Source of the DNA: Pyrenophora tritici-repentis
Taxonomy: Eukaryota > Ascomycota > Dothideomycetes > Pleosporales > Pleosporaceae
Length of the DNA: 64,000 nucleotides
Assembly (NCBI RefSeq): GCF_003171515.1
Contig: NC_089395.1
Coordinates: forward strand, 1,302,001-1,366,000
Direction of reading: 5' to 3'
Positions 54,912-64,000 of the stretch are shown in pieces (the stretch's first letter is position 1; each line of letters starts with the position of its first letter). Position numbers and translations under genes: made by a program. Below the pieces are notes generated by a model that did no database searches, was not told the DNA's origin, and saw only the letters and a program-made list of their open reading frames with translations.

Positions 54912-57305
54912 ATGGCAGCGTCAGATCGTAAAGACTCAGCTGTGTTTCAGCCGCCAGCATGGATGCTCGCTGCCGCCGAACAGGCCAAGAAGGCAGCAGG
55001 CGAATCGCCACAAGAGCTCGCAAAGCAGGTGCAGAACAGCAAAGCAGAGATTGAGGCGAATGGCGAAGGACACCAAAAGAAGATGCGCGCGCTGCAGGGC
55101 AAGTTGTCCGAACTAGGTGCAGACAAGGACTGGAATGTTTTCAAGACCGCACAGGTTGAAGAGATAGGAGTCGTTGCGCAAGGAAAAACAGCTGTGTTAG
55201 AAGTCAAGCCCATGGCCATCACCACACAAGCTACTAGTAAGGCTGGAAAGCGCAAGGTTCTGGCACAGAAGCCAGAAGAACGGCGTACAAAGAAGGAGCA
55301 GGTACGAAAGAAGCAGAAGGAAGAGGCAGAGAAGAAGGCCGAGGGTCTTAAAAAGCAGACGAAGGACTTGCCTGTCAGTACTGTGAGAGCACAGTCTACA
55401 ACCACAGGCGCATTGCAACCTGGAACGACAACTGCAACTGTACTCCATGAACAATCGACAAAGATGCCAGATACTATGGCCACTGACAACAACAAACTCG
55501 TCCCCGTCCCATCAAGCAACTCGTTAGTTCCCGCCACAGACGGAAAAGAGCAGTATCCCGTCCGGTCCACACTGCCAGACTGGTACACATCTATCCCTCT
55601 TGAGCACGCCAAGATGAAAGCCATTTCCAAGAAGCGACCCCAAGAACTGGCCACGCTCGACGGCCTCAAAGCATGCATGGCGCAATGCCAGACGGCCAAC
55701 CCCACTCAACTTGCCAACCAATATGATAACCTCCGAGACTACATCCACAGGGCTGAGATTCAACTCCCAGTGACATGCTATCTCCTCCGCAAATCCAACA
55801 TGCTTTCCCCCACAGCCGGCCTCCCCCTCATCTTCGCCGCGTCCGCTAACTTCCCCGATGACATCAAATCAGACGCCTTCCAACTGTATACACGCTGGTA
55901 CAAGGGCGACTTCGACCAAAACATACTCCGCGGCATCGAAACTTCCAAAAGCAACACCCACACCGGAGACCGCATCGCACCCGCGTACCGCGAGAAATTC
56001 CCCGCCTCAGCAAAATACTTCGGCCAAGGTGATCTCGTGCTCGGACAATGGTGGCCAACACAACTGTGCGCCTTACGCGACGGCGCCCACGGCAACCCAC
56101 AAGGCGGCATCTACGGCGAAAAAAACCAAGGCGCATACTCCATCATACTCTCCGGCGGCCACAGCACCACGGATTCGGACAACGGCGACGTCATCGAATA
56201 CAGCGGCACCGAAGGAAAAAACTTTTGTCCCACAGACGTCACCAACTTCATGTTGCTATCCTCCAAGGTTAAAAACCCCATTCGCGTCTTACGCTCCAGC
56301 CACCTCCCGAAGAAGAATCCGTATCGCCCGGATAAAGGGCTGAGGTATGATGGCTTGTACACTGTCACTGGTGTTGTCGTGACCGATCAGATGACGGCGA
56401 TGCATCGGTTTACGCTGGAGCGGTGTGAGGGCCAGGCCGAGATTCGGTATGAAGGTAAAGGGAAGAGGCCGACGCTTTGGGAGGTTGCTGCGTATGAGAA
56501 GTTGAAGGCGGAGTCGGCGTGGTAAGCTTGAGTGCGTGTTGGATTTTTCGAATGTTTTGCCTTGTACTGTTTGATTAGATGTTTGAATGACGGGTCATGG
56601 GACCCTTGATCTCTTGTTTTTTTCCTTCTCTTTTGTTTTCTTGCTTACAAAAGTTGTGTGTGTTTTAGGGTGGACAGGACGTATCGGCGCTGGGGTTGGA
56701 TGTCTCATAGGGAGCTTGTGGCTAAGAAGCCGGTTGAGCAGACGCGGTCAGGTGATCAGGTCAAGCAGGCGAGACCAAGTTCGGGGGTAAAGGCGGTGAA
56801 ACCGGGTGACCAGGCGAGACCGGATTTGGGGGTGAAGCCAGTCGAACAGGCGAGGCCAGCTTCTCAGGTCAATCAGGCGAGACCGGAATGGGGAGGAGTA
56901 AAACCAGTCGACCAGACAAGACCAGGCGATCAGGTCAACCAGACAAGGCCACGTTATCAGAGCTATCACCCCAACCAGCGGAGACCAACCTGGGGCGATC
57001 AAACTCGATCAAAGCATCAGTCCAACCCAGTCGACCAGCCAAAACCAGATCATCAGCCCAGCCCACTCCCAGTCGCGCCGAAAAAACCAGTCGACCAGAC
57101 TCAGCCAGGCGATCAAGTCATTCCCACAAGGACACGTTATCAGAGCTACCAGCCCAACCAGCCGAGACCAACCTGGGGCAAGCCAGTCAACCAGCCCAAA
57201 CCAACTATTCAAGCCAACCCACTCCCAGTCGCGCTGAAGAAACCAGCCAAGAAAGTCAGCTTCGCCGCCCTGCCACCACGAGTTGACAACAAGCCTTGGA
57301 GATGA
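54912..57305 (+). CDS. SRA-YDG domain protein with repeat-rich C-terminal tail
   Basis: Exons 54912-56521 and 56669-57305 give 748 aa. Residues 110-150 are Lys/Glu-rich and probably coiled or disordered. The SRA-YDG domain is at about 375-515: GAHGNPQGGIYG, AYSIILSGGHSTTDSD, GDVIEYSGTEG, PIRVLRSS and GLRYDGLYTVTGV. SRA domains flip and read 5-methylcytosine, often in hemimethylated DNA (UHRF1, SUVH proteins). At the end of exon 1 the codon TGG is split by donor GTAAGC; the acceptor tttag (56668) restores Trp and opens a 211-codon tail made of KPVDQTRPGDQV-like repeats. If the intron is kept, TAA ends the protein at 537 aa. There is no RING, PHD or SET domain, so it may be a stand-alone reader. 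Confidence 0.82.
56901..57179 (+). repeat. 183-bp-period coding repeat in SRA protein tail
   Basis: Two copies, 56901-56996 and 57084-57179, encode KPVDQT-PGDQV ... RYQSY-PNQ-RPTWG. The flanking PLPVA-KKP blocks repeat with the same spacing. Shorter, more diverged QARP/QTRP units precede them from about 56730. Confidence 0.8.
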
Positions 57306-57746
57306 TTCTCGGAAGTGGGATACATTGATGGCGGCTGCAATGGTAATCAAGAACCAGGACGAGGACGAGGATGAGGACATTTGTATCTCTACAACCATTA
57401 CCTCCTCAAGGGACTTTTCTGCAGCGTCGATGGAGTTTAGATGGAGTATGCGGAGTTTGGTATACCCCTCCCCTTTCGTTTGGTGTAATGTAGTGTAGTG
57501 TCTCAGTCAGAATCTGGGTAAAAAGTTCTCGGATGTGAGAATCGCTACGGCGTAGGACGAATAATGCATCTTTTGCTTTGGCACTCAGTGTGGTTTATGC
57601 GTGAATGGAAATGATCGAACAAGATGGGAGAAGACGAGACTGAGCGCTAATACCCATGACTGTATGTGGGTGTCTACTTTGTTTCATCGTCTTGTAAGAA
57701 ACCAGCGGATTTAATCGATACAAACACCACCTAACCCACACATCTA
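57306..57746. other. Convergent intergenic region
   Basis: 441 bp between converging genes, expected to hold 3' UTRs only. Confidence 0.5.
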
Positions 57747-60173
57747 CTAATCATCTTCCTCGTCCTCACTTCCCCCCATCTCCAAATCCCCCTCACTCAA
57801 GTCCTCCATATCAATCTCCATATCCTCCTCATCGACCTCACTCTCCTCACCATCCTCCTCACTCTCACTATCCGCTTCTCCAAACTCCTCTCTCGTTGCC
57901 TTCCCACCCCTCTTCTCCGCCTCAGCCTCCTCCCTCTTCCGATCCTCCATTTTCCTCGCCTCATCCAGCATCTTCGCCTTAGCCGCCCTACTCTTCCTCT
58001 GGCCAGCGACAAAAGCACCGAGGGGACTCTTATCCCACTCCACATCCTTGAGAAAGCCCTCAACGCCCGCGCGGTTATTGGGTGCAAAATCGACTTTCGA
58101 CCTCTTCTCCTCAACCCAACGAGTGTTCGCCTCTAGTTTCTGCACGAGCAGCGAGATAAGCGAGGAAACCTTTGTATTCTTATTCCCACTGCTCTTCTTC
58201 GTCGTGGCCTTGATCCAGCGACGCAACATGACGGTAACGGGGAGGGCGAGTTCAGGAAACGCGATATTCTTTGTCCAGAGAACGAAGAATTCCGCGAGTA
58301 GTTCGGCGACTTGTTCACCGACGCCATCTTGGTAGACGCGCGTGCGGAGATAGGCGCTTGTGGCGCGGATGTTTGTGGAGAAGTCGAGGGCTTTGAGGGT
58401 GCTGGGTTTGGGGGGTTTCTTCATTTCGGCCGAGTTGAGGACTTCGACTAGGGCGGGCGCGAGCGGGATGTAGGTCGATGTTGCTTGCGCGATGCGGAGG
58501 AGGGAGCGGACAAGCTGGAAGCGTAGGGGGAAGTATTGCGATGTTGGTATCAGACGCATGGCGCCGAGGGTGACTTGGACGACGGGGTAGATGAGAGGAC
58601 GGAGCGGCGAGGGTTTGCCGGATTCTGCTTCGTGGAGAGACTCGCAGTGGAGGGAGATGACGCGGGACCAGAAGTCTAGTGAGTGGACGTATTGCCAGTT
58701 GTAGACGGTCTTGTATGAGTCCTTGGTCTTGTTCGTGATGCTAGTACGTAGATGGACGGCGAGTTGGCGGATGAAGCCAAAGCCTGATGTGTAGCCGACT
58801 GTTGGGTCGATTCCCCACAGCTCACAGGCAGTGTTCTTCATGAGGTTGATGCCCTCAACGTTGTGGACTGTGGTGTTTCTTGCACCCTTGACGAGACCTT
58901 GGTACGTTTGCTTCAGGACAGTCTCGCGGATACTTGGGTCTGCGATGACTACCAGCCGTCGCAGTACGAGGAAGGCCGACAATCTGGCTTCGTCCTTGTT
59001 CGCACTGTCTGCCCAGACGGATGCAACAGAGGCAATCACCTCACGGACAATCTTTTTGAACGAGAGAATGTATGGTAGGAGGCATTCCAGAGATTCAAGC
59101 GTCATCTGTATTGTCTTCGCATCGGATAGGTTCTCAAGTGAGTGATGTATCGAGACGGCGTGCGACTTGAGCAATGGTGTGAAGGTGCGGAACTTTTTCG
59201 AATCGGTAGGTACACGGCTGTTGTTGTTAGCAAACATACTGGTGACTCTGGTATGTGACTTACATTCTACCTCCGGCACTCTCCTTGACCGGCAAATGAT
59301 GCTGTAGCACCTTGGGTACCAGTTGAAGCGCAGTTACCTGGATTTGGTGGTATACTAAACACCGTTAGTTGATATACAACGTAATCTGACAGACATCTTA
59401 CCATTCGCATCAGTGATGGAGTACTTGTAGTTCTTTCCGCCGTCTTCGTCGTTCATATGTGCGGCAGAGCGGAAAGCTAGCACAACCTCCTTCATGGCAC
59501 GCAGAGAGTGCTTGGACTCTATCGAAGCCTTCCACTTTTGCACAGTCTTGATTGTGAGCTCATTGCCAGTGTCTTTCTCCTCTACGTCGACCTTTTTCTT
59601 CTTTCTTGGGGTGGCCTCATCTTCACTGGCTGAAAGAGCATCAATCTCTGCGAGGTCGGCATCCTCGGCAAAGTCCAAAAGCTCTGCGTCGTTCTCCTGG
59701 AGGTATTTGTAGAACTCTGGGTCCTTCTCTGCCAGTCCGGCAAGCTGTTCCTTGTGCGCATCCATATCGTCACCCGAGTCGCTGTCCGATGCCGACTCGT
59801 CAGCGCCTACTGAAGCATCCCCCATTTCCTCATCTGAGCCCTCATCGGCATCCTCGTCGACTGGCGTCCGTTTTCGCTTGCCAGTCTTGGGCTTGGTCTT
59901 TTTCTTGCTCATCTCGGGTATCTGGAAGCCGCCCTGGAAGAATTGGTCCATGGACATTTCGCCAAGCTTGTCGTCGGTAGCTCCGTTGGTCTTTGGCTTC
60001 TTGCTGGCGTCATCATCGAGGTCGTCGGCGCGCGCATTGTCTCTGGCCTTGCGCTCCTTCTTCTTGGTGTCCATTTGCTTCCTCTGCTTGATTTTGGCGA
60101 CATCTTTGCGACGCTTGATGACATCGCCGAGCTTGTCCTTTTGGAACTTCTTGGTCGCCTTTGAAACAGGCAT
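57747..60173 (-). CDS. NOC2: Nucleolar complex protein 2 (60S ribosome biogenesis)
   Basis: Exons 60173-59402, 59354-59264 and 59217-57747 encode 777 aa. The N-terminus is basic (MPVSKATKKFQKDK) with long acidic Ser/Asp blocks, then LAEKDPEFYKYLQENDAELLDF, a Noc2 hallmark. The Noc2 domain fills roughly residues 290-650: VTALQLVPKVLQHHLPVK, FGFIRQLAVHLRTSI, YNWQYVHSLDFWSRVISLHC, PLRPLIYPVVQVTLGAMRLIP and YFPLRFQLVRSLLRIAQ. The C-terminus is charged and acidic. Noc2 pairs with Noc1 and then Noc3 to drive nucleolar and nucleoplasmic maturation and export of pre-60S particles. Length is normal; both short introns restore the frame. Confidence 0.96.
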
Positions 60174-60371
60174 CGCGGCGGTATTTTTCGAGGTAGCGAC
60201 GAGTGTTGATGCAAAGACGGCTGAAGGTTGAAAAACTTGGGTCTCGAAAAAGTTCCCAGCGCTAAGGACCCTGCAACCTTAGCGCTTCCCCACGCTGCAG
60301 CATCGCCGACATGTGCCATGAACTTCGGATGAGAGCTGCACTTCACCGCGACCAGCCGCTAACAATTCGAC
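60174..60371. promoter_or_regulatory. Divergent promoter, NOC2 / VPS28, with perfect dyad
   Basis: Only 198 bp separate the two start codons. At 60258-60286 lies agcgctaagg, a 9-nt spacer (accctgcaa), then ccttagcgct: a perfect 10-bp inverted repeat with palindromic agcgct at each outer end. Confidence 0.7.
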
Positions 60372-61178
60372 ATGTACAACAATAGACAACTCGCCTATGC
60401 GCCGACGCCGTACATACCGCGCTCCAATCTCTCTGCGACCATCAATCTTGACGAGGTATGACGCGCCTGGTCGTGCTGGCGCATGCGCATGCTCACTCCC
60501 CACTTAGGAGGCCAAGCTGTCTACGAACAATGCCGAACGAGACCTATACGACTCCCTGGCCGAGATTTATAGCATAATCATTACCTTGGATGCCATTGAA
60601 AAGGCCTACCTAAAAGACTCCATCACCGAAGCCGACTACACCGAGACATGCAGTCGCCTAATGAAGCAGTACAAGTCCAATCTTGCCAATGAGACTGTCA
60701 CGCGAGCATTTGGAGACTTGGATCAGTTTGCGAAGGAATGGCATGTACGTCGTACGAGCTGGAAGTATATGGGTCGGACTGACGAGATCAGATGGAATGC
60801 CCTCGAGCTATTGAACGACTACGCGTTGGTATACCGGCCACAGTCGAACAGGGACCATCAAGACCAGCTCAGCAGGGCGACTTTGCTGATGCGACGCTTG
60901 TCGTCAATGCGACCGAGACCTTCATCACCCTACTCGACGCCATCAAGATTGGGCTAGTTGAAAAGGACACGCTACATCCCCTGCTCGTGGAGATTATACA
61001 GGCCGTCAACAAGGTCACCGATGTCGACTTTGAGAGCAAGGGCAAGATTGTGCAGTGGCTCATCACCCTGAATCAAATGCGGGCAGCCGAGAAGTTGAGC
61101 GACGAACAGGCGCGCGAGTTTCAATTCGATATGGACCAGGCCTATTACGGTTTCAAGACGACACTGAAGAAAGCTTGA
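60372..61178 (+). CDS. VPS28: ESCRT-I subunit Vps28
   Basis: Exons 60372-60455, 60508-60744 and 60792-61178 encode 235 aa, the normal size. The N-terminal core has AERDLYDSLAEIYSIIITLDAIEKAYLKDSI and ADYTETCSRLMKQYK, then the conserved CPRAIERLRVGIPATVE. The C-terminal four-helix domain begins VVNATETFITLLDAIKIGLVEKDTLHPLL and ends YYGFKTTLKKA. Vps28 ties Vps23 and Vps37 together in ESCRT-I and recruits ESCRT-II at endosomes for multivesicular body sorting; in fungi it also matters for the pH-response (Pal/Rim) pathway. The start codon MYNNRQLAYAP is the family start. The introns are 52 and 47 nt. Confidence 0.95.
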
Positions 61179-61306
61179 GTGGATTCAAACATGTAGCTGG
61201 AAAGAAACTGGTCGCTGGTAGACTTCTGTACCCCGCACGGACATTGGTGAGTACCGCACCCCACCTACCAATAATTGCATCGCGCATCTGCAAGATTCCA
61301 TTCAAA

Positions 61307-62403
61307 ATGTCTATGCTTGATGGTATGGGATTTTGCATCGTATGTATACACATAGATTGGTGCTAAGCTATTTCGCAGTCCTAGACCTGCCTCAGATATA
61401 TTCAAAGCCCTCCGCCAACGCCCTCCTCGATACCCTCAAACTCCTTACAACCGCTCCACCTTCCTGGGACCAGGTGAACAAGACAGACAAAAGCGACGAG
61501 AATGCACCGGTACAGGTCAATCCAGAAGGCGTCACGCGCTACCTCACAAGCATCGTGAGTAGCGATCTGCGGTGGATAGAGGATGAGGAAACCAAAGAGC
61601 GGATATGGGATCAGGCCAGTGCGAGGCTCAGTGAACGGTCCGGACGATCTGCCATGGGCACCATGTCGCGCACTTTCCGCATACCTACCTCTTCCGAGCC
61701 TTTCGAACTCAGCATTCACGAGCCATCCATGACTGGCGACGACTTGGGTCTGAAAACTTGGGCTGCATCCTATCTATTGGCGAAGCGTCTGGTCACATTC
61801 GGGCTGATTCCTACAGACGCCCAAGAGAGGCTTCAGGTTCTTGAGCTTGGATCGGGCACTGGATTAGTAGGGCTTGCCATGGCTGGCCTAGGTGTAGACG
61901 TTGTTCTGACCGACCTACCCAGCATCTGCCCGAACCTAGCGCACAATTCAAAGCTGAACCTTGACGTAGTCGCAGGCAATGGTGGAACAACCCGTACAGC
62001 CATTCTCGACTGGATGAATCCTACCTCTTGTGAACCTCTGGAGGACGACAATACAATTGGTGATGCTGGCCCAATTCCCGCAAAATTTCCCGTCATTCTT
62101 GCAGCGGATTCGCTGTACTCTCCCGATCATCCACGCATGTTGGTCGATACTATCGCTATTTGGCTCTCTGAGGATTCCAATGCCAAGGTCATTGTCGAGT
62201 TTCCGTATAGAGATGCCTATCTGCCTGAGATCAAGGACTTTCGCCGCCGCATGCTCGAGATAGGTCTGGAGATAGTGGAAGAAGGCGAAGAGAAGGGATT
62301 CGATGACTGGGGCATGTCCGGTGACAGCGAGGACCAAGACGATGCATCACTCGTGACCTGTTGGTGGTCGTGCTGGGCAAGGAAAATTTCGAATACTGGC
62401 TGA
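61307..62403 (+). CDS. EFM2: Protein-lysine methyltransferase, EFM2-like
   Basis: Exons 61307-61322 and 61379-62403 give 346 aa. The Rossmann-like methyltransferase core has motif I VLELGSGTGLVGLAMA, then VDVVLTDLPSICPNLAHN and VILAADSLYSPDHPRMLVDTI. The N-terminal part, VLDLPQIYSKPSANALLDTLKLL, matches the accessory region of the yeast EFM2 (Rrg1) family. EFM2 methylates Lys on elongation factor 2. The first exon is only 16 nt (MSMLD); it was chosen because it provides an ATG and the correct phase, but another upstream start is possible. The gene starts 129 bp after the VPS28 stop codon. Confidence 0.8.
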
Positions 62404-62851
62404 AATACCAACGCTCAATTCCGTACATTACCCTCTCAAATTACCGGTTATGGTAGGCTAAGGCCACGCGGTGAAGACCCCCACGCACTGGACACGCGAC
62501 ATCTGGCATGGTCAGTCGCATAGACACGGCGACCCATAGCGACCAGTGACTCGGAGCAAGACCGAGATATCCACTATGAGCTTCCAAGAACAGTCATGTA
62601 AGCGCCGGATAATTTGTACGGATAATTTGAATGCATCCAGACTCCCGCCTTTGGTGGAGGGGCAGCCTCCTAACCAGGCCGGGATAGCTAGCCGCGAAGC
62701 TGTAGCTTGGGATCCACCTTTTACTTCGTCATTAGCATTTCACGCGCGTGTCTTTATGTGAATCTTTGCAATTTGCTTCTTACCTTTTCACTTTCCCAAT
62801 TTCTTGGAAAACAGTTTTTTTCGAAAAGGTACAATTGACACACATATCACA
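62404..62851. other. Intergenic
   Basis: 448-bp promoter region of the dehydrogenase gene. Nothing specific was seen. Confidence 0.5.
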
Positions 62852-64000
62852 ATGGCGACACAAACAGCAACCCAGAAGGTACGACTTTGCCCCGCCATAA
62901 CCCCACTATGTGCCTTCATCATTATACGACAATCAAAACGTGAATCAAATGTACTCGCGACTAATATACAGTAGAACCCATCCTTCATTCTTCAAGCCCC
63001 AAACAAAGTCGTCTACGAAGACCGACCCATTCCTGAACTTCCCTCGCCATACGATGTCGTTGTCCGACCACGATGGACTGGTATCTGTGGCTCAGACGTG
63101 CACTACTGGGTCGAAGGTCGCATCGGGCACTTCGTCGTAGAGAAGCCCATGGTCCTCGGCCACGAATCCGCAGGTATCGTACACAAAGTCGGCGACAAAG
63201 TCAAGAGCTTAAAAGTTGGCGACGAGGTCGCCATGGAGCCTGGTGTGCCCTGCCGCCGCTGCATACGCTGCAAGGAAGGAAAGTACAACCTCTGCGCCGA
63301 CATGGCCTTTGCAGCCACACCACCATACGACGGCACACTAGCACGGTACTACGTCCTACCCGAGGACTACTGCTACAAGCTGCCCTCAAACATGAGCATG
63401 GAGGAGGGCGCACTCATCGAACCCACTGCCGTCGCCGTACACATCACACGACAAGCTGGCATCAAGCCCGGCGACTCTGTTGTTGTATTCGGCGCCGGAC
63501 CCGTTGGTCTCCTATGCTGTGCCGTGGCGAAAGCATACGGCGCAAAGAAGATTGTAACCGTAGACATCAACGACGAGCGCCTCAAGTTCGCCCTCAAGTT
63601 CGCAGCCAACGCCAGCTTCAAGTCGGCGCGAGTTAGCGCCCAGGAAAACGCACAAAACATGATTAAAGAGTGTGATCTCGGACTGGGCGCTGATGTCATC
63701 ATCGATGCGTCGGGTGCGGAGCCTTGTATTCAAACTGCGATACATGCGCTACGTATGGGTGGAACTTATGTTCAGGTATGTTTTCCCTTTCTCAATCAAT
63801 CATCCATTCAAACCCGATCTATGACGCATTACTAACACACACAAAGGGCGGAATGGGCAAACCAGACATCAACTTCCCCATCATGGCAATGTGCACAAAA
63901 GAACTAAACGTCAAGGGCTCCTTCCGCTACGGCTCGGGCGACTACCAAACTGCTATTGATCTCGTTGCTGGCGGGCGTATTTCCGTCAAGGAACTCATCA
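62852..64000 (+). CDS. XYL2: Xylitol/sorbitol dehydrogenase (D-xylulose reductase), 3' end missing
   Basis: Exons 62852-62878, 62975-63775 and 63847->64000; the gene runs off the window. It is a zinc-dependent medium-chain dehydrogenase: RWTGICGSDVHYW and GHESAG hold catalytic zinc ligands, CRRCIRCKEGKYNLC the structural zinc cysteines, and VVVFGAGPVGLL the NAD site, followed by VTVDIND (Asp favours NAD). The enzyme oxidises xylitol to D-xylulose in the pentose catabolic route; L-arabitol and sorbitol dehydrogenases are close relatives, so the substrate is not certain. The first exon has just nine codons (MATQTATQK). All three visible junctions are in phase 0. Confidence 0.92.

Noticed and set aside
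57009..57398. Minus-strand frame with repeated SWSRLVGL-like words
   Set aside because: It is the antisense shadow of the coding repeats in the SRA protein tail.

Overview
This is nuclear DNA of a filamentous ascomycete, most likely a Dothideomycete of the order Pleosporales. The evidence is many short GT-AG introns (41-56 nt, some with a clear CTAAC or CTGAC branch site), compact genes on both strands, fungal-only families, and an expanded family of F-box-like/2EXR proteins (starts of the type LPAEVRNLIYEHL, later CRQ-YHE) next to secreted hydrolases. No rRNA, convincing tRNA, CRISPR array or intact transposon was seen. Exon structures below were worked out by hand from splice signals and frame continuity; each stated total is a whole number of codons.

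Left part (1-20.7 kb), housekeeping and regulatory genes: the 3' end of an RRM splicing-factor-like gene; a five-exon conserved gene of unknown function; a zinc-ribbon protein; LC8 dynein light chain (seven tiny exons); MRD1 (pre-rRNA processing); a TEA/ATTS (AbaA-type) transcription factor; a protein with three dsRNA-binding-like regions; an HMG-box protein; and a Nit2/NIT3 omega-amidase.

Middle part (about 21-40 kb), a gene-poor accessory region: four members of the 2EXR/F-box-like family in different states (one with a stop-truncated, duplicated tail, two intact, one a multi-lesion pseudogene), an UNC93-type MFS protein, a secreted cutinase, a secreted M28 metallopeptidase and an unrecognised ORF. 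The last two are interrupted only by single extra bases in C or G runs. The intergenic spaces are long (up to 1.8 kb).

Right part (42-64 kb) returns to conserved genes: a His/Asn-repeat protein of unknown function, COP9 signalosome subunit 7, a Ccc2-type copper P-type ATPase, a Rab4-type GTPase whose switch II Gln is Thr, a PAF-acetylhydrolase-like lipase, an SRA-YDG domain protein whose repeat-rich C-terminus is joined through an intron, NOC2, VPS28, an EFM2-like methyltransferase, and a xylitol dehydrogenase cut by the window end.

Most notable: the SRA-YDG protein with a 183-nt-period repeat tail, the birth-and-death cluster of 2EXR genes, the homopolymer frameshifts confined to two neighbouring genes, the switch-II-altered Rab4 with a possible in-frame intron, and a perfect 10-bp dyad in the 198-bp NOC2/VPS28 divergent promoter.
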